NCBI RefSeq assembly: GCF_900537065.1
Contig: NZ_UNRC01000005.1
Span: 110,231-174,230 of the forward strand
Origin: Sphingorhabdus sp. Alg239-R122
GTDB lineage: Bacteria; Pseudomonadota; Alphaproteobacteria; Sphingomonadales; Sphingomonadaceae
DNA: 64,000 nt
Direction of reading: 5' to 3'
The notes under the pieces are model-generated. The model made no database searches. It was given only the letters and a program-made list of their open reading frames with translations, and was not told the origin of the DNA. Each line of letters opens with the position of its first letter. The first letter of the stretch is position 1. Shown here piece by piece: positions 31,062 through 39,428 of this stretch. The position numbers and the translations under genes are program-made.

Positions 31062-32387
31062 ATGAAAGCCATTCGTCATTTTGCGGCATTGGCCGCGCTA
31101 CCATTATTGTTCGCATCGCCTGTCCAGGCGAATGAACTGCGCGAAAGTATTTCGGCGGATATGGATTCGTTGATGGAGCTTTACCGTGACTTGCATGCCA
31201 ATCCCGAACTGAGCTTTCAGGAGTTTCGCACAGCGGCAAAGCTGGCGGCTGAAGCGCGGCAACTGGGCTTTACCGTCACCGAAAAAGTCGGACAGACAGG
31301 CGTTGTCGCAGTGATGGAAAATGGCCCCGGGCCTGTCGTCATGCTGCGCGCCGATATGGATGGTTTACCGGTGGTAGAGCAGACCGGGCTGCCCTACGCG
31401 TCAAAGGTGGTGACCAAGACGCGCAAAGGGATTGAAACAGGTGTAATGCACGCCTGCGGCCATGATACGCATATGACTGGCTGGGTCGGCACCGCGCGGC
31501 AGTTGGCGGCGCGAAAGGATGAGTGGTCGGGCACTTTGGTGATGATATTGCAGCCTGCTGAGGAACTGGGTTCAGGTGCGAAAGCAATGCTTGATGACGG
31601 GCTGTACACGCGTTTCCCGAAACCTGACTATGTGCTGGGTTTTCACGATGCGGCGCAATATCCAGCGGGCCATGTCGCCTATAGCCCAGGCTTTGCGCTG
31701 GCCAATGTTGATAGTGTGAATATCACCGTCCACGGTATTGGCGGACATGGGGCCTATCCGCATACCACAAAGGACCCGGTTGTTCTGGCCGCGCGGATTG
31801 TGACGAGCCTGCAAACCATTGTGAGCCGTGAGGTAAATCCGCAGGAACCGGCCGTGATCACCGTGGGCAGTTTCCGCGCCGGGGCCAAGCATAATATCAT
31901 ATCCGACAAGGCAGAGTTACTACTAACAGTGCGCAGCTATAGCGACGAAACACGCAAGATACTGCTCGACGGAATCAAACGCATCACCAAAGGCGAAGCG
32001 ATCGCGGCGGGGATGCCGGAAGACAAGATGCCTGAGATTGAAATGGACGATACCTTTACGCCGTCCACCTATAACGATCCTGATTTTGCAGAGGATTTGG
32101 GCGGGTTGTTTACCACGCTTTTCGGAGGTGACCGGGTCAAGGTTGCACCGCCAGTCATGGGCGGCGAAGATTTCAGTCAGTACCGTCGCGCGGACCCCGA
32201 AAATATCAAAAGCCTGATCTTCTGGGTCGGCGGGGTGCCAATGGCGGATTATGAAAAAGCGCAGAAAGGCGAGATGAAGCTGCCATCACTGCACAGTCCG
32301 TTCTGGGCGCCGGAGGCTGACAAGGTTGTGGCCACAGCAGCCGAAGCCATGACTGCAGCCACGCTAAAAATCATGGCGAAAAAATAG
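31062..32387 (+). CDS. Secreted M20-family amidohydrolase/peptidase
   Basis: The 441-residue protein has a cleavable signal peptide (ALAALPLLFASPVQA) and the M20D amidohydrolase pattern. The pattern comprises LHANPELSFQEF, LRADMDGLPV, MHACGHDTHMTGWVG (metal ligands), LQPAEELGSGAKAM (catalytic Glu), a dimerisation domain with GGHGAYPH, and a C-terminal GGEDFSQY. Family members hydrolyse N-acyl amino acids, hippurate or small dipeptides. Export to the periplasm suggests peptide or amide scavenging. It lies 48 bases after bdhA with a good site (aagggag). Confidence 0.92.
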   Translation: MKAIRHFAALAALPLLFASPVQANELRESISADMDSLMELYRDLHANPELSFQEFRTAAKLAAEARQLGFTVTEKVGQTGVVAVMENGPGPVVMLRADMDGLPVVEQTGLPYASKVVTKTRKGIETGVMHACGHDTHMTGWVGTARQLAARKDEWSGTLVMILQPAEELGSGAKAMLDDGLYTRFPKPDYVLGFHDAAQYPAGHVAYSPGFALANVDSVNITVHGIGGHGAYPHTTKDPVVLAARIVTSLQTIVSREVNPQEPAVITVGSFRAGAKHNIISDKAELLLTVRSYSDETRKILLDGIKRITKGEAIAAGMPEDKMPEIEMDDTFTPSTYNDPDFAEDLGGLFTTLFGGDRVKVAPPVMGGEDFSQYRRADPENIKSLIFWVGGVPMADYEKAQKGEMKLPSLHSPFWAPEADKVVATAAEAMTAATLKIMAKK

Positions 32388-32416
32388 CATTTACGAACAG
32401 TACGGTTAATCGATAC

Positions 32417-32431
32417 TGAGAATAATTTTCA
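32417..32431. promoter_or_regulatory. Fur-box-like palindrome upstream of rubrerythrin operon
   Basis: TGAGAATAATTTTCA matches the 7-1-7 Fur consensus TGATAATnATTATCA at 12 of 14 defined positions. It lies about 120 bases upstream of the rubrerythrin ATG. This suggests iron-responsive control of the rubrerythrin / Fe-S / DUF3501 operon. Irr or another Fur-family regulator could bind instead. Confidence 0.5.
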
Positions 32432-32551
32432 ATAAGACTTATCGATTTTTCCGATTATGTAATATCAGAAAATCAGATGGCAGGGACGCTGCGTTCTGCC
32501 TAGTTTAAACCTATTCATTTGGAATCACTTTATACTGAAGGGAACGTTGTT

Positions 32552-32977
32552 ATGGAACTCAAGGGATCACAGACAGAACAGAGCCTGAAAGACGCATTTG
32601 CGGGCGAAAGCCAGGCCAATCGCCGTTACCTCTATTTCGCGCAGAAGGCTGATATTGAAGGTTATAACGATGTGGCGGCTGTGTTCCGTTCAACAGCGGA
32701 AGGCGAAACCGGTCATGCGCACGGTCATCTCGAATTTCTGGAAGAAGTGGGCGACCCAGCTACAGGCGAACCAATCGGTTCGACCGAGGACAACTTGAAA
32801 TCAGCCATCGCTGGTGAAACGCACGAATATACCGACATGTATCCAGGTATGGCGAAAACGGCGCGTGATGAAGGTTTTGATGAAATTGCGGAATGGTTTG
32901 AGACGTTGGCCAAGGCGGAAAAAAGCCATGCCGGCAAATTCCAGAAAACACTCGACAGCATGAAAGAAGACGCCTGA
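32552..32977 (+). CDS. Rubrerythrin (diiron domain only)
   Basis: The 141-residue protein is a four-helix ferritin-like diiron protein. Carboxylate/His ligands are visible: E19 in AGES, E52 with H55 in [10 protein letters not shown]89 and E92 in [10 protein letters not shown], and E123 with H126 in EKSHAGKF. Rubrerythrins reduce hydrogen peroxide, but this one lacks the C-terminal rubredoxin Cys4 domain, so electrons must come from another protein. ATG 32552 follows gaaggga. It is the first gene of a triplet with a CCG-domain Fe-S protein and DUF3501, a conserved neighbourhood in proteobacteria. A perfect hairpin follows its stop. Confidence 0.93.
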   Translation: MELKGSQTEQSLKDAFAGESQANRRYLYFAQKADIEGYNDVAAVFRSTAEGETGHAHGHLEFLEEVGDPATGEPIGSTEDNLKSAIAGETHEYTDMYPGMAKTARDEGFDEIAEWFETLAKAEKSHAGKFQKTLDSMKEDA

Positions 32978-32994
32978 TCTTCTTTCAGCTACAG

Positions 32995-33032
32995 CCGGGA
33001 CTGGTTTAAGTACCTGCCAGTCCCGGTTCCTT
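32995..33032 (+). terminator. Perfect 10-bp hairpin between rubrerythrin and Fe-S gene
   Basis: CCGGGACTGG (32995-33004) pairs exactly with CCAGTCCCGG (33017-33026) across a 12-base loop, followed by TTCCTTATCT. The T-run is weak. It may be a partial terminator or a 3'-stabilising stem that makes rubrerythrin more abundant than the two genes behind it. Confidence 0.55.
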
Positions 33033-33089
33033 ATCTCGTAGCGTTTGCCCGGGTCATAGGCCGTAATTTTTCACGAAAGGCTTTCTCAC

Positions 33090-34418
33090 ATGAAAGAAGG
33101 CAGTCTTGACGCCCCCATGCGTCACCCGATCGCGTGGCAGGACGAGGCATATTATGATGAAGAGGCATTGGACGCGGAGCTTCGCCGGGTGTTTGACATC
33201 TGCCATGGCTGCCGCCGCTGTTTCAACCTGTGTGGTAGTTTCCCCAAGCTGTTCGACCTGATTGACGAAAGCCCGAATGAGGAAGTCGAAGACCTCACCG
33301 TCAGCGATCTCAAGGCCGTGGTTGACGACTGCACTCTGTGCGACATGTGTTTCATGGTGAAATGCCCCTATGTGCCGCCGCATGAGTTCGACCTTGATTT
33401 CCCGCACCTGATGCTGCGTTACCGCGCTGTAGAGCATCGCAAGGGTCAGACCCGCTTTGCTGACAAACAGCTTGCCAAGACTGACCGCAACGGCAAGATC
33501 GGGGCTGTGCTGTCCGGTGCAGCAAACTGGGCGACAAAGGTAGATAATGGCCTGACCCGTCCGCTGATGGAAAGTACCGTGGGTGTGGACCGCCGCGCAC
33601 ATCTGCCCGAATTTTCGGAAACTCCGCTCAGCCACCAGTCACCGCGCATTCCCGCGCCTAATCCTGACGGTCCGGCGTTTGGCAAGCGGGTCATTCTCTA
33701 CGCTACCTGCTATGGCAATTTCAATGACCAGACCATGGGCGAAGCTACCATGAAAGTGCTTGCGCATAACGGTGTTGAAGTGCGGATCGAACATCCTGAA
33801 TGCTGCGCGATGCCGAAACTGGAAAATGGTGACCTGCCGTCCGTTGCTAGTGCTGCGACACGCATAGCCGCTTTTTTCGTGCCATTGGTGGAGGAGGGCT
33901 ATGGCATTGTCCCGCTCACCACATCTTGCGCGCTGATGCTGAAATTTGAATGGCCGTTGATTGAGCCTGAAAACGTGGATGTGAAAAAGTTGTCGGCCGC
34001 CACTTACGACCTGTCGGAGTATATTGTCGGCCTGTCCAAAGAACGTGGTCTGACACCGATTGACGCGATGGACGCCAATATTGGTGTCCATTTCGCCTGC
34101 CATGCCCGCGCGCAGAATATGGGGCCGAAAGCGATGGAAATGTTGAAGCTGATCCCCGAAGCTAAGCCAATGCTAACCGAGCGTTGCTCTGGCCATGGCG
34201 GCAAGTGGGGTATTTTCAAGGATAATTTCGACACTGCCGTTAAGGTGGGCCGCCCCGCCGCGAGGGCGTTAATGAAAAACAAGCCTGATTATGTTGTGAG
34301 CGAATGTCCGCTCGCCGGCCCGCATTTGCAGCAGGTGATGGAACTTGGCGGCAATGCAGACACACCGGAACGTATCGGCCACCCGATTGAAGTAATGGCG
34401 AAAGCCTATGGGCTTTAG
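33090..34418 (+). CDS. Heterodisulfide reductase-related (CCG-domain) Fe-S protein
   Basis: The 442-residue protein resembles GlpC/HdrD. It has two N-terminal cysteine clusters for [4Fe-4S] centres (C38, C41, C44, C48 and C81, C84, C87, C92). Two CCG-type domains follow (YATCYGNFN ... HPECCAMPKLENGD near 225-250; HFACHARAQNMG and ERCSGHGGKWG near 335-375). Such proteins pass electrons between Fe-S centres and partner oxidoreductases. Placed between a rubrerythrin lacking rubredoxin and DUF3501, it is a candidate electron donor to the rubrerythrin; that role is inferred. The ATG at 33090 gives the expected start before the first cluster. Confidence 0.9.
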   Translation: MKEGSLDAPMRHPIAWQDEAYYDEEALDAELRRVFDICHGCRRCFNLCGSFPKLFDLIDESPNEEVEDLTVSDLKAVVDDCTLCDMCFMVKCPYVPPHEFDLDFPHLMLRYRAVEHRKGQTRFADKQLAKTDRNGKIGAVLSGAANWATKVDNGLTRPLMESTVGVDRRAHLPEFSETPLSHQSPRIPAPNPDGPAFGKRVILYATCYGNFNDQTMGEATMKVLAHNGVEVRIEHPECCAMPKLENGDLPSVASAATRIAAFFVPLVEEGYGIVPLTTSCALMLKFEWPLIEPENVDVKKLSAATYDLSEYIVGLSKERGLTPIDAMDANIGVHFACHARAQNMGPKAMEMLKLIPEAKPMLTERCSGHGGKWGIFKDNFDTAVKVGRPAARALMKNKPDYVVSECPLAGPHLQQVMELGGNADTPERIGHPIEVMAKAYGL

Positions 34419-34464
34419 GCCCGATCTTCAAAATAGAATATCAAGATAAAATATTGGAGTATCC

Positions 34465-35058
34465 ATGCCGCGCGACCAACGCACGATAACCGCCAGCGAT
34501 ATTATGTCGCTTGAAGATTACGAAACTATCCGCAGGGACAAGCGTCAAGAAAGCTTGCTGCGCAAAAAATATACACGGCTTGCCGTTGGACCCCATGCGG
34601 CTGTGACATTTGAAACATGGGACAGCATGTGGCTGCAGGTGCAGGAGATGCTGCGCATTGAAAAAGGCGGAGAGCAGCAGCTTGCCGATGAGCTGGAGGC
34701 CTATAATCCCATGATTCCGAGCGGGTCGGAGCTGACCGTGACATTGATGTTCGAAATTCCCGATGCGGAAAAGCGGGATGCGTTCCTGCGTACCATGGGA
34801 GGTGTCGAAAAACAGATATTCATCAATATTGACGGTGATATGGTTGCTGCCGAACCTGAACAGGATGTCGATCGCACCAGCGCGTCAGGCAAGGCAAGCG
34901 CGGTACAGTTCCTGCATTTCCCGATGACAGCCCAGCAGATCGCCAAATGGAAAAATGGGGAGGGGCAGATTATGTTTCAGATTACCCATCCCAATTACGG
35001 ACATGCCGCGATAATCAGTAATGAGATGCGCGATGTTCTGGGTAGGGAATGTCTATAA
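34465..35058 (+). CDS. DUF3501 family protein
   Basis: The 197-residue protein matches DUF3501, a family of unknown function that regularly sits beside rubrerythrin and GlpC-like genes. It has the conserved N-terminal block ITASDIMSLEDYETIRRDKR, the VTFETWDSMWLQVQEMLR segment, ELTVTLMFEIPD, and C-terminal ITHPNYGHAAIISNEMR. It has no signal, membrane segment or cysteine cluster, so it is cytoplasmic. The ATG follows ttggag at good spacing. It closes the triplet and converges on a small minus-strand gene with no obvious terminator between. Confidence 0.9.
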   Translation: MPRDQRTITASDIMSLEDYETIRRDKRQESLLRKKYTRLAVGPHAAVTFETWDSMWLQVQEMLRIEKGGEQQLADELEAYNPMIPSGSELTVTLMFEIPDAEKRDAFLRTMGGVEKQIFINIDGDMVAAEPEQDVDRTSASGKASAVQFLHFPMTAQQIAKWKNGEGQIMFQITHPNYGHAAIISNEMRDVLGRECL

Positions 35059-35076
35059 AACAGACCCTGTACGGCT

Positions 35077-35571
35077 TTAATAACGGATGGTTTCCGTTGG
35101 TTTGATAGCAGTTTCCAGCTCTGCCTTCGGCACATATTTTGCGGCGGGCCGGGCAAGAGGTTTCGCTGTGTCCTGTTCCGGCAGTGTTCTGACAATCCTT
35201 GGCGCGGGGCCAGCGGTTAAAGCTTGTCCCTCAATTGCCTGCGATGGCTGGGGATCTTCCTGATCCCTGCTAACTACAATATCACCAAAATCCTCGTCTT
35301 CTGCCGCGCCTTTGGTGTCAAACATTGGCAGGCCAGTATCCGTGGGTTCACCAAAACTGTCATCAAACTCTTCGGCTTCCTGCGATACCGCTGCGTAATT
35401 TTCGGCCACAGCCATATCGTTTCCTGCAGGTTGCTGTTCTAGCTGTGTGTTGGCAGGTTGTTGTTCGGCGGCATTTTCAGCGGACGGAGTTGTAGCTGGC
35501 ATGAAGCCATCAATGAACAATGCCACAACAAGGGCAATTGCCAGCACACCCAATGCGAATATTTTATACAT
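35077..35571 (-). CDS. Hypothetical membrane-anchored acidic protein
   Basis: I do not recognise this 164-residue protein. It has one N-terminal hydrophobic helix (IFALGVLAIALVVALFI), then a low-complexity Glu/Asp/Ala/Pro/Gln-rich stretch (about 30-100), and a more basic C-terminal part ending TETIRY. That layout suggests a periplasmic or cytoplasmic tail anchored once in the inner membrane. The start lies divergent from the RamB/ScfR-like regulator gene, with the operator pair between them. It could be a spurious call, but codon use and the clean helix support it. Confidence 0.55.
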   Translation of the reverse strand: MYKIFALGVLAIALVVALFIDGFMPATTPSAENAAEQQPANTQLEQQPAGNDMAVAENYAAVSQEAEEFDDSFGEPTDTGLPMFDTKGAAEDEDFGDIVVSRDQEDPQPSQAIEGQALTAGPAPRIVRTLPEQDTAKPLARPAAKYVPKAELETAIKPTETIRY

Positions 35572-35676
35572 GCGCCGCTCCGGTCAGACCGTATGGAATA
35601 ATCAGGGCAGGCGATAGCGCGATAGGGTTAATAATCACTTACGCGCATGGGCCATACACGCGAATATCAGGCGGAT

Positions 35677-35726
35677 ATTTACAAAAAACCCGGCAAAAAG
35701 CAGAAATTTCTTGAGCATTTGTAAAT
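35677..35726. promoter_or_regulatory. Inverted operator pair upstream of RamB/ScfR-like regulator
   Basis: ATTTACAAA (35677-35685) and its exact reverse complement TTTGTAAAT (35718-35726) lie 41 bases apart centre to centre, about four helical turns, just upstream of the regulator's ATG. RamB, a related regulator, recognises a TTTGCAAA-like core. The sites are probable autoregulatory operators that could also control the divergent hypothetical gene. Confidence 0.45.
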
Positions 35727-35745
35727 TTATTGACAAGCCTTTTAT

Positions 35746-37137
35746 ATGAGCAATGAAAAACTGTTTGCAGGTCCCGCCCTGCGCCGCCTGCGGCGTAATC
35801 ATGGGCATACCCAGGCCAAAATGGCCGAGTTGCTGGATATTTCGCCAAGTTATCTCAACCTTCTTGAGCGTAACCAGAGGGCGCTCAGTGCGCGGCTGAT
35901 GCTCGCGCTGGCGGAAAGGTTCGACCTTGATCCACGCAGCCTCACCGCGGAGGAACCGGGCGGCGGCATGGATGCCTTGCGCCGCAGGCTGTCGGATCCA
36001 TTATTTTCCGAACTGCAGGTCGATAAATCGGAACTTGAGGAATGGATGATGGCTGCGCCCAACACCGTGGAGGCTTTTGCCAAGCTGTTTGATCGCGGTG
36101 TGTCAGCAATTGAGCAGGGACAGGGGGCGGCCGCAAGCCCGGTCACGCTGGTTCGTCGAGAGATTGAGCGTTGGCGCAACCATTTTGCTGATCTGGACAG
36201 CCGGACCGAAGAACTGGCGGATGAGCTGCGTCTGCAAAATGCTGACCTTTATGCTGCCATATCGGAACGGCTGCGCAGCCGGCATCAGTTAATGATCCGT
36301 ATATTGCCAGGATCGGTCATGCCTGACAAACTACGCCGTTTTGACCTGCATGCGCGGCAACTACAACTGTCAGAAATGCTGGACCCTGCATCACGCACAT
36401 TTCAGGCGGCTTATCTGCTGGGACAGCTGGAATTCAGCGATATGGTGTCTGATCTGGTGCGCGGGGCACAGTTTGGCAATCGCGCTGCAGAGCGTTTTTT
36501 ACAGCGCCACTTGCTGGGCTATTTTGCCGCCGCACTGATGATGCCCTATGGCCGTTTTCTGCGCGCATGCGAACAGACTGGCTATGACATTCACATATTG
36601 CAGCGCCGCTTTGGTGCCGGTTTTGAACAAGTTGCGCACCGGCTAACCACGTTGCAACGCGTGGGCGCGCGAGGCCTGCCATTTTTCATGGTACGGGTCG
36701 ACCGGGCTGGGCAATTTTCCAAACGCTATGCCGGAGCAAGCAATGCTCCACTTGTCGAAAGTGCCAGCACGTGCCCGCTATGGCATGTGAACCACAGTTT
36801 TGCTGCGCCAAGTAAGATACAGGCACAGCTGGTGGAGCTTGAAGACCAGTCACGCTGGCTCACCATCTCACGCACAGTGCAGGGGACCGGCTATGGCGCG
36901 GGCGGTGCGGCCCCTGAATTTTCTATAGGCCTCGGTGTCGCAGCGGAACATGCAGGGCAAATGATATATGCGAGATCACTGGATATGGAACATACGGATG
37001 CGGTAGCCATCGGCCTTGGCTGTGCCGCGTGCAAGCGCAGCGACTGTGCACAGCGTTCCGTGCCACCCCAGGGCCGCACATTGAAATTCGACGATCGTGA
37101 AAGGGGCATTACCCCCTTTGATTTCGTCCCGGATTAG
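35746..37137 (+). CDS. Short-chain fatty-acyl transcriptional regulator (RamB/ScfR-like)
   Basis: The 463-residue protein starts with an XRE helix-turn-helix (LRRLRRNHGHTQAKMAELLDIS ... SYLNLLERNQR, about 12-52). The middle resembles an ImmA/IrrE-type domain (RHLLGYFAAALMMPYGRFL near 245-263) but without a visible HExxH. The C-terminal DUF2083 region has conserved cysteines (STCPLWHVN; LGCAACKRSDCAQRS). The family controls acetate, propionate and glyoxylate-pathway genes. No ribosome binding site precedes the ATG, so the mRNA may be leaderless. The inverted pair upstream suggests self-control; acyl-CoA sensing is inferred from the family. Confidence 0.9.
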   Translation: MSNEKLFAGPALRRLRRNHGHTQAKMAELLDISPSYLNLLERNQRALSARLMLALAERFDLDPRSLTAEEPGGGMDALRRRLSDPLFSELQVDKSELEEWMMAAPNTVEAFAKLFDRGVSAIEQGQGAAASPVTLVRREIERWRNHFADLDSRTEELADELRLQNADLYAAISERLRSRHQLMIRILPGSVMPDKLRRFDLHARQLQLSEMLDPASRTFQAAYLLGQLEFSDMVSDLVRGAQFGNRAAERFLQRHLLGYFAAALMMPYGRFLRACEQTGYDIHILQRRFGAGFEQVAHRLTTLQRVGARGLPFFMVRVDRAGQFSKRYAGASNAPLVESASTCPLWHVNHSFAAPSKIQAQLVELEDQSRWLTISRTVQGTGYGAGGAAPEFSIGLGVAAEHAGQMIYARSLDMEHTDAVAIGLGCAACKRSDCAQRSVPPQGRTLKFDDRERGITPFDFVPD

Positions 37138-37319
37138 CCATCTTTCGGTAATTAAATATTAACCCTTTACTGTAAAAATAACCGACAGTTTCCCATGGTT
37201 CTCCATGTGAGGGTGTTGGGTAGCTATTTGATGTAAGGTCTTGAACAAAAATCTTGTTTATTCCTCACATTGCTCGGTTTTGTATTTGGACCTGTTGTAC
37301 TGGGAAAGATAATCATCTG

Positions 37320-39428
37320 ATGAATCCGCAGATCTGGTCACATATAGACTTCTGGTCCCATATCGGTGCGGCGTTTTTCGGTGCGGCAATTGTCATATGG
37401 CTTTGGCAGCGTCATGGCAGGTCGGCCAGCCATATACATATGCTGATCGTCGCGGTTGCTTTCACCAGCCTTTGGTCGCTTGTGCATGCCATTAACGGGC
37501 ATATGGCCGTGCTGACTATCTTTGCGGAAATTGTGAGGAATTTTGCCTGGTTGGCATTTATGTACAGCCTGTTCCGCTCAGGCGGGAAAAATACAGGTCC
37601 CAAAACAGTCACGGCAATTTACTATGTGCTGGGCACCATTTTGATGGCTCAGATAGCGATCGATAGTCTGGGAATATTCTTCAATATTGAGGGTAAATCG
37701 GCACAACTGGTACTTTACTCCGGCATTGTCATGCGCATGCTGTTCGTGGTCGGTGCATTGGTACTTGTGCACAACCTCCATACATTGTCATCGCTCACCA
37801 AACAGGCCTGGGCACGGTTACCCGTCCTCGGGCTTGCGATATTATGGGTTTATGACTTGAATCTTTATACGATTGCCTATCTTTCGGGCGAACTGTCACC
37901 GGAGCTGATGGCTCTGCGCGGCGCGATGTGCGTGTTTGTGATCCCTTTATTCGCTTTTACCACGCAGCGCGGCGAGGCGCGCCCAGTGCATCTTTCACGT
38001 TCCATGGCGTTTCAGTCATTTTCGCTGGTTGCAATTGGTGGTTATCTTGCCGTCATGGTGCTGCTTGCCAAGGTGATACAGCTGATTGGCGGAGATTATG
38101 CGCGGCTGGCGCAGATCAGTATTGTATTCGGCATGTCGATGGCGGCGCTGTTTTTTCTGCCGTCGGGCAAATACCGCGCCTGGTTCAAGGTCAAGATTGC
38201 CAAGCACCTGTATCAGCACCGGTATGACTACCGTTCGGAATGGATGCGCTTTACTGACACGATCGGGCGTCCTTCAGCGGATTCTGCGCCATTTCATGAA
38301 CGCGTGATACAGGCCGTGGCTGATATTCCCGAAAGCCCCGCTGGACTGTTGCTGACGCCCAATGAAAATGGTCGACTGGAACTGCAAGCGCGCTGGAACT
38401 GGCCGGCGATAAAAGTGCCCGCAAATGCATGCAAGGCAGGTACGATGGCCTATTTTGAAAGAACAGGCGATATTGTGGAACTGGCGCGGCTGCGTTCGGG
38501 TGATGATGAACATTGTGACGTACAGGCCGTCCCGGCCTGGCTATTGTCGGAGCAAAGCGCGTGGGTACTGGTGCCACTGGTCCACTATAACCGGCTGGCA
38601 GGGCTAGTGGTGCTTTCGCGGCCGCCCTTTATGCGCACGCTGGACTGGGAAGATTTTGACATGCTGCGCGTCGTAGGGCGGCAGCTTGCAAGCTATCTGG
38701 CCGAGGAGAAGGGGCAGGAGGCACTGCTCCAGTCGCGCCAGTTTGACGAGTTTAACCGCAGGTTTGCCTTCGTGATGCATGATATCAAGAATATTGTGAG
38801 CCAGCTCAGCTTGGTTGCGCGCAATGCGGAAAAACATGCGAATAACCCGGATTTTCGCGCCGATATGGTCGATACCCTGCGCGGATCGGTGGACCGGATG
38901 AATGGCCTCTTGGCCAAACTGTCGCAATATGGCCGCACACCCAGCGATGAAAGCGCACATGTCGATACACTAGCGATTATCAGGAAGGTAGCCGATGAAA
39001 AATCACCGGCGCATGATGTCCGGGTACTGGGCATGGAGACAATGTCCGTGACTGCAAATGCCGATAATCTGGAGCAGGTGGTGAGCCACATTGTCCAGAA
39101 CGCTATTGATGCGAGCGGTGAGGGACAGCCGGTCATGCTCAAAAACTACCGTGATGGCCTGTTTGGCTGCATTGAGGTGTTCGATACGGGTGAAGGCATG
39201 ACGGCGGATTTTGTCCGTTCCAAACTGTTCAAGCCATTTGTTTCCAGCAAGAATGACGGTTTCGGGATCGGTGCCTATGAAGCACGCACGCTGGTCGAGG
39301 CGATGCAAGGCCGGATTGAGGTGGAAAGCCGTGCAGGCGAAGGCAGCCGTTTCACCATCCGCCTGCCGCTCGCAAAATATGATGATGCGCCAGAAGAAAA
39401 CCTTGAACAGAAAGAGAAAGCAGCCTGA
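37320..39428 (+). CDS. prsK: PEP-CTERM/XrtA-system histidine kinase PrsK
   Basis: PrsK is the membrane kinase of the two-component system that accompanies exosortase A (XrtA/PEP-CTERM) in many bacteria. The 702-residue protein has about eight N-terminal membrane helices (first 300 residues) and a GAF-like region (about 330-465). The atypical dimerisation/phosphorylation block is FAFVMHDIKNIVSQLSLVAR near 485, and the C-terminal HATPase domain has VSHIVQNAIDAS, FDTGEGM and DGFGIGAYEAR. The MHDIKN H-box is a hallmark of the family. I chose ATG 37320; the frame opens 22 codons earlier. Its TGA overlaps the prsR ATG. Confidence 0.9.
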   Translation: MNPQIWSHIDFWSHIGAAFFGAAIVIWLWQRHGRSASHIHMLIVAVAFTSLWSLVHAINGHMAVLTIFAEIVRNFAWLAFMYSLFRSGGKNTGPKTVTAIYYVLGTILMAQIAIDSLGIFFNIEGKSAQLVLYSGIVMRMLFVVGALVLVHNLHTLSSLTKQAWARLPVLGLAILWVYDLNLYTIAYLSGELSPELMALRGAMCVFVIPLFAFTTQRGEARPVHLSRSMAFQSFSLVAIGGYLAVMVLLAKVIQLIGGDYARLAQISIVFGMSMAALFFLPSGKYRAWFKVKIAKHLYQHRYDYRSEWMRFTDTIGRPSADSAPFHERVIQAVADIPESPAGLLLTPNENGRLELQARWNWPAIKVPANACKAGTMAYFERTGDIVELARLRSGDDEHCDVQAVPAWLLSEQSAWVLVPLVHYNRLAGLVVLSRPPFMRTLDWEDFDMLRVVGRQLASYLAEEKGQEALLQSRQFDEFNRRFAFVMHDIKNIVSQLSLVARNAEKHANNPDFRADMVDTLRGSVDRMNGLLAKLSQYGRTPSDESAHVDTLAIIRKVADEKSPAHDVRVLGMETMSVTANADNLEQVVSHIVQNAIDASGEGQPVMLKNYRDGLFGCIEVFDTGEGMTADFVRSKLFKPFVSSKNDGFGIGAYEARTLVEAMQGRIEVESRAGEGSRFTIRLPLAKYDDAPEENLEQKEKAA

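Noticed and set aside
37138..37319. Sigma-54 promoter upstream of prsK
   Set aside because: A TTGGAC...TTGT stretch occurs, but the GG-GC spacing needed for a -24/-12 promoter is not met.
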